Assembly (NCBI GenBank): GCA_965208015.1
Contig: OZ242308.1
Span: 62,001-126,000 of the forward strand
From: Bin87 sp965208015
Lineage (GTDB): Bacteria; Chloroflexota; Dehalococcoidia; Lucifugimonadales; UBA3495
Direction: 5' to 3'
Length of the DNA: 64,000 nucleotides
Each line of letters begins with the position of its first letter. Position 1 is the first letter of the stretch. The translations under genes were made by a program, and so were the position numbers. This document shows positions 33,510-42,658 of the stretch, one piece after another. The notes beneath the pieces are model-generated. The model had not been told where the DNA came from. It did not search any database and saw nothing but the letters and a program-made list of their open reading frames with translations.

Positions 33510-34829
33510 TCAGTTCGGCGGCCACTGGCTGTCGTATGGTTCGGCGAGCCAGCGCTCCAGGTCCACCCGCAGCGTGCCGCTAGCGGAGTCCAGGACGCTC
33601 TGCAAATCCCGTCCCAGCGAGTCAAGCTCGGACTCAAACCCTCCCAGCAGGCTGGAGAGGTCGGACAACTCCAACTCCAACCGCTCCGCGCTCCGGGCGA
33701 AATCGGCCAGTGCGTCCCCAATCAGAGGCGTGTCGCCGCCCGCCCGCAACGCCCCGGCCAAGGCGCTCACCGATTCCCTCACTTCCGATACGGAGCCCTT
33801 GACCGTGTTTACGTCAGCCTGAAGGTCCCGCGCCGCATTCGCCGCACCGGTGAACAGGGCCTCCATCTCTTCCCCAGACACTGGCGTCGGCTCTGCCTTA
33901 CCTATCCCTTCCAACGCCTCCGCCAGGGACTCGGTATTGTCGCCCAGGTCGTTCAACTCCGAGTCCAGAGCGCGGATCAGGCGCTCCGCTTCTCCCACTC
34001 CTGGGTAGGTGTCCCGCACCACGTCCATGGCCGTTACGCTCCCCAGCAGGGGTACGCTGCCCTTGATCTCGTCCATTAGGTCGAACATGCCCACCATGTC
34101 GTTGGACAGTACCCGCACTTCTGATACGTTGTCGTCAAGTCTCCTCACCTTTTGCGAAACGTCAGTCAGCTCTCCGGTGTCGAAGTCTCCGACGGACTGC
34201 CTCCAGGCGTAGGAACGCAGTATGTCCTCGGCAAGCTCCCGCTCCCCCACCGGCGCGCCGGAGGCGGAGAATATGGCCAGCTCATTTCCGTACTCCACCA
34301 GCACGTAGGTCTGGCCCTCGTGAGTGTGACGGGCGATCTCGCTTCCGAGGGGAGGGCTGGTGCACCCCATAAAGCCAAAGGCCGGGGCGACAACGATGAG
34401 GACGATAGTGATGACGTGCGTTGCGCCGGACTGTACCCAGTGCCACCGCCTCGACCCGGATCTCCGCCTCCGGCTCGGCGGAGGCGGAGATGGTGGCTGG
34501 TCCGGGAAACTCCCGCCCGTGGCCGGAGGCGGAGACACTGCCTGAGCCGGAGGGACACCGGATGCGGAACCTGAGCTTGTGTCAGGGGTGTGGGACTGCT
34601 GGGATGCAGGTTCAGGTGGCCCGCTATCCGGACGACAGTCTCCCGCCGGGTGCACGACCACTGGTAGGGTTTCCTCCAACCTTTTGGGTTCACTCTCCCT
34701 GCCATCGCGGGGTATCCTGTTGGCCTCAGAAGACCCAGGGCACCGGCGGAGTGTCGTGCTTCGCAGTACGCCAAAATAGCCCCCGGCCCTTCCCTCGTTC
34801 AGTGTCGCCACCCGTATATGCTTGCCCAA
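33510..34829 (-). CDS. Membrane-anchored coiled-coil protein with Pro-rich N terminus
   Basis: Up to 439 aa; the exact start is uncertain. A Pro/Ser-rich region (about 65-120, PPAQAVSPPPATGGSFPDQPPSPPPP, low complexity) leads to a basic RRRRSGSRR and one membrane segment (about 138-156, VITIVLIVVAPAFGFMG). The outer part has long heptad-like helices (LDDNVSEVRVLSNDMVGMFDLMDEI; LERLELELSDLSSLLGGFESELDSLGRDL). Probably a cell-envelope structural or signalling protein. No family recognised. Confidence 0.7.
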   Translation of the reverse strand: MGKHIRVATLNEGRAGGYFGVLRSTTLRRCPGSSEANRIPRDGRESEPKRLEETLPVVVHPAGDCRPDSGPPEPASQQSHTPDTSSGSASGVPPAQAVSPPPATGGSFPDQPPSPPPPSRRRRSGSRRWHWVQSGATHVITIVLIVVAPAFGFMGCTSPPLGSEIARHTHEGQTYVLVEYGNELAIFSASGAPVGERELAEDILRSYAWRQSVGDFDTGELTDVSQKVRRLDDNVSEVRVLSNDMVGMFDLMDEIKGSVPLLGSVTAMDVVRDTYPGVGEAERLIRALDSELNDLGDNTESLAEALEGIGKAEPTPVSGEEMEALFTGAANAARDLQADVNTVKGSVSEVRESVSALAGALRAGGDTPLIGDALADFARSAERLELELSDLSSLLGGFESELDSLGRDLQSVLDSASGTLRVDLERWLAEPYDSQWPPN

Positions 34830-34865
34830 GTGTACCTCCGTGGATTTCGGATCAAGGTTACGGCT

Positions 34866-36128
34866 TTACTTAGGTGCCCATCTTGGATAGCTATCACGTA
34901 CTGAGTTGTGTGTCAGTTGAGCCACGTCCGAACCGTCGGCGTTCATCACGTATATTTCAGCGTCTCCGTCCCTGTTTGATGCGAACGCTATGCGCCGACC
35001 GTCCGGCGACCAACTCGGCCGGATGTCTCCAGACGAGTTGTCGGTCAACTGTTCCACGTCCGAACCGTCGGCGTTCATCACGTATATTTCAAAGTCCCCG
35101 TCCCTGTTTGATGCGAATGCTATGCGCCGACCGTCCGGCGACCAACGCGGCCGGGCGTCTCCAGACGAGTTGTCGGTCAACTGTTCCACGTCCGAACCGT
35201 CGGCGTTCATCACGTATATTTCAAAGTCCCCGTCCCGGTCTGACACGAACGCTATGCGCCGACCGTCCGCAGACAATACCGGGCTGACATCTTCGGAGGA
35301 GTTTCTGGTTAGCCGTCTAACCCCCGAGCCATTTGCGTTCATGATGTAAATTTCAAGGTTGACCTCCTCGCCTCGCGTGTGCCTGTTGGATGCGAAAGTA
35401 ATTTGTCCATCCGACCAACTTGCCCCATGAGTCGCTGCGTCGTCAGTCAATCGGCGGATACCAGAACCATCCGAGTTCATCACCCATATTTTCCAGCCGC
35501 CCGCAAATTCTCCCTGCTCGTCAGCATACGAGTTGAAGGCGATATGCCGTCCATTCGGCGACCAGAACGGGGCTTTGCTCGCGAAATTGTAGGTCAGCCG
35601 GGTAACTTCTGAACCATCGGAATTCATTACGTATATGTCGGTTCCGTCTCCACTTCGGCGCGACGAAAAAGCGATTTGTCCTGGAGCAGGGGCGGGCGTT
35701 GCTGTCGGTTCAGCGGTCGGCGCGGGCGTAGCTGTTGCTGATGAGGTTGCCGTCACAAGTACCCGCGTCGGCGCCGGCGTCGGACCGGGAGTGTCTGTGG
35801 GTTCCATCGTGTGCGCTGGGCTCGGAGCTAGCGTGGGTACGATTGTGTTCGTGGGTGATGTCGCTGCTGCTGTAGGTGCCGGGTGTAGTGCACGGGTTGG
35901 AACCATCGTCGGCGGTACTGTATGGTGAGGGGTCGACGTTGGGACAGGTACTACCGTCAGCGAGGGAGTTGCCGAGACAGCCGGTTGTGGCGTGTAGGTT
36001 GGATACGGCGTGTAAGTGGGGTGCGCTGTTGGCGTCGCCGGCGACGAGCATCCCAGCAGGGACCACCCCACGATGGCCAAGGCGATCAGCATCCATAAGG
36101 TCGTCGGATATTTCCGAGTCATGCTCAT
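34866..36128 (-). CDS. Lipoprotein with TolB-type (PD40) beta-propeller
   Basis: 420 aa. Start at 36126-36128 (ATGAGCATGACTCGG). Signal peptide TLWMLIALAIVGWSLLG followed by Cys (lipobox LLGC). A Thr/Pro-rich linker (about 28-150) is probably an extended stalk. It is followed by six PD40/WD40-like units with the pattern DGDFEIYVMNADGSDVEQLT and WSPDGRRIAF. The last three units are nearly identical 44-residue repeats (132 bp in DNA). Expected outside the membrane; not part of a Tol-Pal system here. Its upstream region is duplicated at 42.0 kb. Confidence 0.88.
   Translation of the reverse strand: MSMTRKYPTTLWMLIALAIVGWSLLGCSSPATPTAHPTYTPYPTYTPQPAVSATPSLTVVPVPTSTPHHTVPPTMVPTRALHPAPTAAATSPTNTIVPTLAPSPAHTMEPTDTPGPTPAPTRVLVTATSSATATPAPTAEPTATPAPAPGQIAFSSRRSGDGTDIYVMNSDGSEVTRLTYNFASKAPFWSPNGRHIAFNSYADEQGEFAGGWKIWVMNSDGSGIRRLTDDAATHGASWSDGQITFASNRHTRGEEVNLEIYIMNANGSGVRRLTRNSSEDVSPVLSADGRRIAFVSDRDGDFEIYVMNADGSDVEQLTDNSSGDARPRWSPDGRRIAFASNRDGDFEIYVMNADGSDVEQLTDNSSGDIRPSWSPDGRRIAFASNRDGDAEIYVMNADGSDVAQLTHNSVRDSYPRWAPK
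34923..35290. repeat. Tandem 132-bp repeats inside the propeller gene
   Basis: The plus-strand phrase CACGTCCGAACCGTCGGCG recurs at 34923, 35055 and 35187, exactly 132 bp apart, with almost identical sequence between. Each unit encodes one 44-residue propeller blade. Indicates recent unit duplication or gene conversion. Confidence 0.85.
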
Positions 36129-36134
36129 ACCCCC

Positions 36135-36371
36135 TACCGTCCTGGCCGTCGGGTCGAATGCCAAGTGAAATCCTGCCCTCGCGTTGGGCAAACCGCCTTT
36201 GCATGATACAGCAATGATGCAGCAATCGCGTGTGATTAGTGTGCTTTTAGCCTCTTTATCTTGTGAGTTATTGTGTATTCATACCCAATTCACCGTAACC
36301 GCCCGGCAACCGTGTCATCGCTGACTCGGAATTGAGCCATCCCGATAGCGCCGGCGTCATCCACGAAGTAT
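36135..36371. repeat. Duplicated block, copy A
   Basis: About 237 bp from TACCGTCCTGGCCGTCGGGT to CATCCACGAAGTAT, roughly 90% identical to 41999-42224. It holds the 5' region of the propeller lipoprotein gene (minus strand) and, at the other end, a short piece (AGVIHEV) that runs into the dehalogenase remnant. Confidence 0.88.
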
Positions 36372-36373
36372 TT

Positions 36374-36739
36374 GCTCCGGCCAGCGTGATGCGCGGACTG
36401 ACCGAACCGGAGATGGAGGTGTACCGCCGGCCCTACCTGGAGCCGGGCGAGTCCCGCCGCCCGACCCTGACCTGGCCCCGCCAGATTCCCCTAGACGGCG
36501 AGCCCGCCGACGTGGTGGAGATCGTCGATGCCTACTCCCGGTGGCTGTCTACCAGCAACGTCCCCAAGTTGTTCATCAACGCCGATCCCGGCACCATCCT
36601 CACCGGAGCCCAGCGCGAATTCTGCCGCGCCTGGCCCAACCAGCGCGAGGTAACCGTCCCGGGCTACCACTTCATCCAGGAGGACTCCCCCGCCGAAATC
36701 GGCCAGGCCATCGCCGAATGGCTGGCCTCGCTGGGCTAG
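36374..36739 (+). pseudogene. Haloalkane dehalogenase, 3' fragment
   Basis: About 122 residues (PASVMRGLTEPEMEVYRRPY through SPAEIGQAIAEWLASLG) correspond to the C-terminal 40% of LinB/DhaA-type dehalogenases, including the motif TWPRQIPLDGEPADVV, KLFINADPG and the catalytic histidine in YHFIQEDSP. The nucleophile aspartate half is absent, and the frame upstream enters the duplicated block. Non-functional as a dehalogenase. Ends with a clean stop. Confidence 0.85.
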
Positions 36740-36776
36740 CGATTCAGCCGGAAAACTTGGCTTGTCAGGCTCCCTG

Positions 36777-37928
36777 TCAGAAGAGGGCATATCTTGGGCG
36801 CTGTTCCGGCAACGTAGGACCTCCGGCCAGGCGATCCAGGCTGCTCATTGGCTTGCGCCGGTTTTGACGCAGGGGAGCGCTCACCGCGTGCAGATAGCTC
36901 AGTATCTCCTGATTGGACCGCCAGAAACCCGTCTCGTGATAGGGAACGCCGTGCTCGGCGCAGAACGCCCTGACCACGGGCCTGGCATCCTTCAACCGAT
37001 TGCGGGGCATGTTGGGGAAGAGGTGGTGCTCGATCTGGTAGTTCAACCCGCCGTACATGTAATCGACGACCGGGTTGGGAATGACGTTCCTAGACGTCAG
37101 CACCTGCTGCCGCAGGTGATCGAACTCGGTATCCGGCGTCAGGATTGGCATTCCCTTGTGATTGGGAGCAAACACTGAGCCCAGGTGCAGTCCAACCAGA
37201 GCCCGATGGATCACGATGAACAGGACCCCGTGCCAGAAAGGCAGGAACGTGAAAACCAGCGCGAGATAGGCTGCCACTGCGGTTGCCACGACGATGGGTT
37301 CCAGGACCGGATGCTTCACCCCCTGCCGCCGCGCCAGGAAGACGATGCCGGCGAACAGCAGACTGTACGACGTGAGCAGGAGCATCGGATAGAACCAGAA
37401 GGCTTGATGGCGGATGAAGAACCGCGCCACTCCCCCGGATTCCAGCGCCCGCTCCCGTGTGAAAGCGAATACCGAAATATCGATATCGCCGTCATGCCCG
37501 ATCTGGTTGGGGCTGACGTGGTGCTTGATGTGCTTGTCCCGCCACCAACTGGGCGCCAGACCCGTGACCAGCGCGGCCAGCATCATGAGCATGTCGTTCC
37601 GTTTCACCGACCGGAAGACCTGCCGGTGTCCGGAGTCATGCCCCAGGAAAGCGAACTGGGCGAACGCGACTGCCATCAGCGCCGCATTCGCCATCTGCAC
37701 CCACAGGCTGTCAAAAACGACCAGTATGGCTATACTGGAAAGAAGAAGCGTGAACGCGCTGGCCAGCTTGATTGCGTAAGATGCATACTGGCGATCCAGG
37801 AGCCCATGCTCCAGTATCAAACGCCGTAATTTGAAATATTCCTCGTTGCGTTGCCGTTCTATTGAAATGCCCGTCGCGGGGTCTGCGAGTTCCCGGTCGC
37901 CTGCCGGCTCGCGGTTCGGCGGGCTCAC
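36777..37928 (-). CDS. Membrane fatty acid desaturase
   Basis: 383 aa from a GTG start. Three His boxes of acyl-lipid/acyl-CoA desaturases: HDSGH (about 97), HIKHH (about 133) and QIEHHLFP (about 298). The QIEHH form resembles the delta-6/linoleoyl-type and mycobacterial DesA3-like group. Four membrane segments. Uses O2 and two electrons from a ferredoxin or cytochrome b5; the Rieske or 7Fe ferredoxin in the window are possible but unproven donors. Confidence 0.92.
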   Translation of the reverse strand: MSPPNREPAGDRELADPATGISIERQRNEEYFKLRRLILEHGLLDRQYASYAIKLASAFTLLLSSIAILVVFDSLWVQMANAALMAVAFAQFAFLGHDSGHRQVFRSVKRNDMLMMLAALVTGLAPSWWRDKHIKHHVSPNQIGHDGDIDISVFAFTRERALESGGVARFFIRHQAFWFYPMLLLTSYSLLFAGIVFLARRQGVKHPVLEPIVVATAVAAYLALVFTFLPFWHGVLFIVIHRALVGLHLGSVFAPNHKGMPILTPDTEFDHLRQQVLTSRNVIPNPVVDYMYGGLNYQIEHHLFPNMPRNRLKDARPVVRAFCAEHGVPYHETGFWRSNQEILSYLHAVSAPLRQNRRKPMSSLDRLAGGPTLPEQRPRYALF

Positions 37929-38276
37929 TGTCTGGTTGGTGATAACCGTTCCTTCTTTATCTGCTGCTCAGGAGCGGTCGATATCGCGCATCCGGACCTG
38001 CAGTATGTAAATGTGGGGCCAGTATACGGCCCCGGTTCCCGGACTGCCAGCAGCGATCTCGCGGGTAACCTTCCAGGATACATTCGTCGAATTCCCGCCG
38101 ATGGACGAGGTGCCGATGCGAGCCGTAGACCGGTGCGGGACGCTGTTACAATGGATGTGTGTCGATAAATTGCATTGATGGTTTTTGCAGCGACGAACTT
38201 CATCATAATGCACGGTTCTGCTCGGCGCGGGCGCGCCGCATCATTTTACTCTCGAGACCAAGGAGTCTTTCTCTGC
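37929..38276. other. Divergent intergenic region, no gene
   Basis: 348 bp between the desaturase (-) and the helicase (+). It contains AT-richer tracts near 38140-38215 that may hold the helicase promoter, but no convincing -35/-10 pair could be assigned. No coding sequence. Confidence 0.5.
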
Positions 38277-39752
38277 ATGTCATCTCAACCCCATCAGGCC
38301 CGTAAACGCTCGAACAATCGCAAGCATACCAACAGCCCACAGATCAACCGACAGCAGCGGCACCCCGCCATTTGCGCGGACTGCCGAGACGAAACCACCG
38401 TTCCCTTCAGGCCGACAGAGGGTCGGCCTGTTTATTGTTCATCCTGCCTGTACCTGCGGCGCAACGGCGTCGCTTCCTCCCGTTCTGCGGAGGGCCGCCA
38501 ATCTGCGTCCCCGGCGGATTCCGACGATGCAAGTCAATCTGGCGCCCCGGCGTGGAAAACCGTCTTCTCCGGCATGGTGCTGAATCGCGCGACCAGAACC
38601 GCGATCGCGGGGATGAACATCTCCGATCCCACGCCGATACAGGAAGAGTCGATACCGCCCTTGCTGGAAGGCCGCGATCTGATCGGCCAGGCCCGCACCG
38701 GATCGGGCAAAACCCTGGCCTTCGCGGTCCCGCTGGTGGAACAGTGCGATGCCGCCGCCAGGCAGGTGCAGGCGTTGGTCCTGGTGCCCACCCGCGAGCT
38801 GGCCATCCAGGTGGGCGGCGTCGTGGAGGATCTGGCCCGACCACAGGGCCTGCACGTCACCCTGCTCTATGGCGGGCGGGCGGTGGGCAAGGACCACAAG
38901 GCGCTGCAACGAGGCGCGCAGATCATCATCGGCACGCCGGGCCGGACGTTGGATCACGTCCGGCAGGGCAGTCTGAAACTGCGATCAGTTCGGTTCCTGG
39001 TGCTGGACGAAGCTGACGAGATGCTCGACCGGGGCTTCGCCCGCGACGTCGACGCCATTTTGAGCGAGACCCCGACGCAACGGCAGACGGCGTTGTTCTC
39101 GGCCACCGTGCCGGACTGGGTGGCGAAGACCGCCAAGAAACACCTCCACGACCCGGTTACGGTGGCGGTGGACGCCGATTTTGAAGCGCTGCCCACCGTG
39201 GAGCATCTCGTCTACAGCATCCAGAAGACCGACAAGATGGACGCGCTGCGCACGTTGCTGGACCGCCGGGACGGGGCCCCGGTCCTGGTCTTCGGGAAGA
39301 CCAAACACGGTGTCAAAAGACTGGCCGGACGATTGGATGAGTTGGGTTACCCCGTGGGCGCGCTGCAGGGCAATCTCAGCCAGATCGCCCGCGAGCGCGT
39401 GATGAGCGATTTCCGCTCGGGGGTCGCGCCAATCCTGGTTGCCACCAACGTGGCCGCGCGCGGTCTGGACGTCGAGGGCATCGCCCAGGTGATCAATTAT
39501 GACCTGCCCGACTCGGAGCAACTGTTCACGCACCGTGTGGGCCGCACCGGCCGCATGGGTCGCGCCGGCGAGGCCATCACGTTCATCACGCCGGACGAAG
39601 ACCGGAAGTGGCGCGAGATCGAGCGAGGCCTGGGCCGCCAGTTCACGCGCAAATCATGGACGCGGGAGCGGCGCGCCGCCGACCGCCGCCGGAAGGCGGA
39701 GGCGGAAATGGGCGTCGAGGGCGGCGCGGTGCGGGTCAGGCCGCGCCGGTAG
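38277..39752 (+). CDS. DEAD-box RNA helicase with N-terminal CxxC zinc knuckle
   Basis: 491 aa from MSSQPHQ; AAGGAG about 12 bases upstream. The basic Asn/Gln-rich N terminus contains CADC-x19-CSSC (about 33-58), a zinc-knuckle type attached to RNA proteins in Dehalococcoidia-like bacteria. Helicase motifs: Q (PTPIQEESIP), I (ARTGSGKT), Ia (PTRELA), Ib (TPGR), II (DEAD in VLDEADEMLD), III (SAT), IV (VLVFGKTK), V (ATNVAARGLDV), VI (HRVGRTGRMGR). ATP-dependent RNA unwinding, likely cold-adaptation, ribosome assembly or RNA decay. Confidence 0.94.
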   Translation: MSSQPHQARKRSNNRKHTNSPQINRQQRHPAICADCRDETTVPFRPTEGRPVYCSSCLYLRRNGVASSRSAEGRQSASPADSDDASQSGAPAWKTVFSGMVLNRATRTAIAGMNISDPTPIQEESIPPLLEGRDLIGQARTGSGKTLAFAVPLVEQCDAAARQVQALVLVPTRELAIQVGGVVEDLARPQGLHVTLLYGGRAVGKDHKALQRGAQIIIGTPGRTLDHVRQGSLKLRSVRFLVLDEADEMLDRGFARDVDAILSETPTQRQTALFSATVPDWVAKTAKKHLHDPVTVAVDADFEALPTVEHLVYSIQKTDKMDALRTLLDRRDGAPVLVFGKTKHGVKRLAGRLDELGYPVGALQGNLSQIARERVMSDFRSGVAPILVATNVAARGLDVEGIAQVINYDLPDSEQLFTHRVGRTGRMGRAGEAITFITPDEDRKWREIERGLGRQFTRKSWTRERRAADRRRKAEAEMGVEGGAVRVRPRR

Positions 39753-39994
39753 GTTGTACCGCCGGTCTGCCGCGCCCGGATTGGAGCGCTACGGGAGCGC
39801 GGTGCTATCGCCTCATTGTCGACCCCAGGGTCGGGAACCAAGTGCGTCCCGAACCGCGGCAAGCTCAGGGACCCGAACTATCGACGCGCAGTGCGCCGTA
39901 TGCTTTTTAAATGGGCATAGAGCAAGTACGCTGTGAGCAGCGAGCCGACCGTTAAACCTATGGATGCGCTGCTTTCACCTATTCCACAGCGCAA

Positions 39995-41821
39995 TCAATG
40001 TTTACCATCCAGGATATCCTGGAGACTTGAGGGCGTTAGCTGCCCGGTCAGGGACTGCTTGATTATCTCGGCGGCGTCCTCTACCTGACGGTCGTCGAAC
40101 TGCCCCTCGGTGTCGAATATCCTGACCCCGATCCCTGCCAGGTCCACCGCCGCCCCGATGCGCTGCTCGGCAGCCAGGGGAACCCCGGTGACCAGCCGGA
40201 ACACCTCGTTGGCCGCCTCCGTCCGGTGTGCGTCGTCCCAGCCATCTTCGGGGGAGAGTCTCGCCAGTGCCCCGGCGGCCTGCCGGCGCTGGTTGACCGA
40301 GAGGCCGGGCGCGATGGTGTCCATCAGGTCCAGCGCACGGTCGGCCTCCAGGCTGCCCGACTCGTACCGCTCGACCATCTCGCTGGCGGCGGCGATCCGC
40401 TCATCCGGGTTCGGCTCGTCTCCGGTGATAAGCGACGACAGATAGAAGACGGCCCCTGCCGTTTCCGCCTCATCCCATTCCTCGTCCTGGGAGAAGCTTG
40501 CCAGTTCGTCCGCCGCCCGCCTGCGCTGGTCGATAGAGAGCTCGGGGGCCACGGTGTGCAGCAGGTCCAGCACCCGGTCGGTGTCGGGGTTGCCGGCCTG
40601 GTGCCGCGCGATGATCTCGCCGGCGGCTCCGGCCCGCGCCTCGCCTTGCGCCGGATCCGGGGTGGAGAACCGGGCCAGCACCGAGGCGGCGTTGAAGGAG
40701 TTGCCAGAGGACGACTGGGCCTCCGGGTCTCCGGTGCTGGGCAGGGCGAAGCGGCCGCCCTTGGGCGATGCTTGGCCTTCTAGGTTAGCCCCCCAACACA
40801 CTACTGCTCCGTCATCAAGTAGTCCGCAGGCGTGAGTTGCCCCAGCACTGACGGTTACGAAATCGTAGTCCCGCGGGGCATCCGCCTGGCCTTGGCTGTT
40901 CTCTCCCCAACACAACGCCGCGCCGTCCGTTCGCACGCCGCACGCGAATGCCGCACTGCTGCTGATGGATACGAACGTGCCGGCTGGAGGTTGAGATGAA
41001 TCACCCGATTCCCAGCAAACAGCCCTACCGTTTTCACGTAAACCACATGTAGCACGGCCTACGAGAGTCCATCCACCGGGTTGAATCGGAGTCAAACCGC
41101 CACCGCCAGAATCCAATGTGACAAACTTGCCAGACGGCGCCTCGGAATAAGGTCTTCCCCAGCAACTCGCCCTTCCGTCCGTACGTAAGCCACACGTGGA
41201 CTCAGTAGCGGAACTGACTAACGCAAAGGCACTGCCCGGCGGGTCGGCCTGACCATACTCGTTATTCCCCCAGCAAACTACCCTGGCGTCCGTTCGCACC
41301 CCGCAGGTGTGGTACCCACCGGCACTGATGGACCTGAACTGGTCGTCCCTTGGAGGACTCGACCGGCCATCTTCGTTGCTTCCCCAGCATACTGCCTTGC
41401 CATCGGCCAGCAGCCCGCAGGTGTGGAGGCCACCGGCGCTGATGGAGACGAACCGTTCGCTCCTCGGCGGACTCGCCTGACCGACTTCGTCATTTCCCCA
41501 GCACACTGCCGTCCCGTTTTCGCGGAGACCGCAGGTATGCGATCCGCCTGAGCTGAGGGTTCGCTTGAAGTGAAGCTTGGGCTCCGGCGTGGGCGTTGGC
41601 CTGGGAGTGGCTGTGGGGCCGGGTGTGGGGGAGGGACCCGGGAGTGGGGTGGAGGTTGGCACGGGGGTGGCCGTCACGACCACCTCCTTGACTACTTCGA
41701 CCGGCACCTCCACCGTAACCGGCACCTCCACCACCTGGGGCTCGGCTGACGGCGAACCGCAGGCCGCCGCCATTGCTGCCAGCGCGAACATCACCGTCAG
41801 GAAAAACGCCGACTTAATCAC
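39995..41821 (-). CDS. Lipoprotein with RCC1-like Cys repeats
   Basis: 608 aa from a GTG at 41819-41821 with AGGAG 8 bases upstream, which places the signal peptide IKSAFFLTVMFALAAMAAA directly at the N terminus, then Cys (lipobox). A Val/Pro/Thr-rich stalk follows. Then come seven or so RCC1/BNR-type repeats with the pattern FVSISAGGxHTCGLxxDGxAVCWGxNxxGQ (about 95-375), each holding a Cys pair. A helical C-terminal region (about 400-608) is made of repeats around DPDRVLDLLHTVAPELSIDQRRRAADELA. Surface-exposed; function unknown. Shares its upstream DNA with the propeller lipoprotein. Confidence 0.85.
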   Translation of the reverse strand: MIKSAFFLTVMFALAAMAAACGSPSAEPQVVEVPVTVEVPVEVVKEVVVTATPVPTSTPLPGPSPTPGPTATPRPTPTPEPKLHFKRTLSSGGSHTCGLRENGTAVCWGNDEVGQASPPRSERFVSISAGGLHTCGLLADGKAVCWGSNEDGRSSPPRDDQFRSISAGGYHTCGVRTDARVVCWGNNEYGQADPPGSAFALVSSATESTCGLRTDGRASCWGRPYSEAPSGKFVTLDSGGGGLTPIQPGGWTLVGRATCGLRENGRAVCWESGDSSQPPAGTFVSISSSAAFACGVRTDGAALCWGENSQGQADAPRDYDFVTVSAGATHACGLLDDGAVVCWGANLEGQASPKGGRFALPSTGDPEAQSSSGNSFNAASVLARFSTPDPAQGEARAGAAGEIIARHQAGNPDTDRVLDLLHTVAPELSIDQRRRAADELASFSQDEEWDEAETAGAVFYLSSLITGDEPNPDERIAAASEMVERYESGSLEADRALDLMDTIAPGLSVNQRRQAAGALARLSPEDGWDDAHRTEAANEVFRLVTGVPLAAEQRIGAAVDLAGIGVRIFDTEGQFDDRQVEDAAEIIKQSLTGQLTPSSLQDILDGKH

Positions 41822-41998
41822 TTCTAGCTCTCCTGGTCCATCTGCCATTTGCATCCTGGTCCTTGGGATGGCAGGGTCCGCATCCGGCATGGGTGCCGGG
41901 TGGCTCCCGTATGGCCATCGCGTTCGACCTCTGTCGGACAAAGCCGACCTGGGAGTGAAGCAAGGGGCGACCGCGGGTTGCGGCAGGGGCGCCCGTGC

Positions 41999-42224
41999 TA
42001 CCGTCCTGGCCGTCGGGTCGAATGCCAAGTGAAGTCCTTGCCCGCGTGTTGGGCAAACTGCCTTTGCATTATACAGCAACCGTGTGTTATTAGTGTGCTT
42101 TTAGCCCCTTTATCTTGTGAGTTATTGTGTATTCATACCCAATTCACCGTAACCGCCCTGCAACCGTGTCATCGCTGACTCGGAATTGAGCCATCCCGAT
42201 AGCGCCGGCGTCATCCACGAAGTA
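41999..42224. repeat. Duplicated block, copy B
   Basis: About 226 bp matching 36135-36371, with an 11-bp deletion near 42075. It lies upstream of the RCC1-type lipoprotein gene and ends at CATCCACGAAGTAT, after which an IS5-type remnant begins. Confidence 0.88.
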
Positions 42225-42235
42225 TCCGCTGATGG

Positions 42236-42569
42236 ATTAGGGTTCTTTTTTCAGCGCATCCGCGCCGTCGGGATGGACCTTGACCGTGGCGCTGTCCATC
42301 GCCACTGCTTCCAGTTTGATGAGCACGATCTGTTCCCGCTGCGGGTGTTCAGACACCCTATCCGGCGCTCAGTCCTTCGAGCAGCGGTTCATCTTTGTGT
42401 AGACGGTATGCCAACCGCCGAATCGGGACTACAACCCCCGCCTATTGCATCCGTGCTCGGAGACACCCAAAAGCGAGTTGCTCGCCGGCAAGTTCGACAG
42501 TTTGACGTTGGCCCGGTGGACGGGAAGGACCGGAGCGATGCGTTCGCACTGGGCCGGTGTAATCTGCAT
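42236..42569 (-). pseudogene. IS5-family transposase remnant
   Basis: Read on the minus strand from ATG 42569: MQITPAQCERIAPVLP...RANVKLSNL, then after an in-frame TAG, SRFGGWHTVYTKMNR, then after a TGA, REQIVLIKLEAVAMDSATVKVHPDGADALKK. This follows the N-terminal half of IS5-type transposases including the catalytic D of LDSTxVKVHPDG. Multiple stops and a missing C-terminal half make it dead. It abuts duplicated block B. Confidence 0.82.
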
Positions 42570-42658
42570 GTCGGGATGACAACATCCACTCATGGTTGGT
42601 GTGAACAGACTCTACGCCCGCGCCACGCCCGTCGCTCCCTCATTCCCACCATCCCAAC

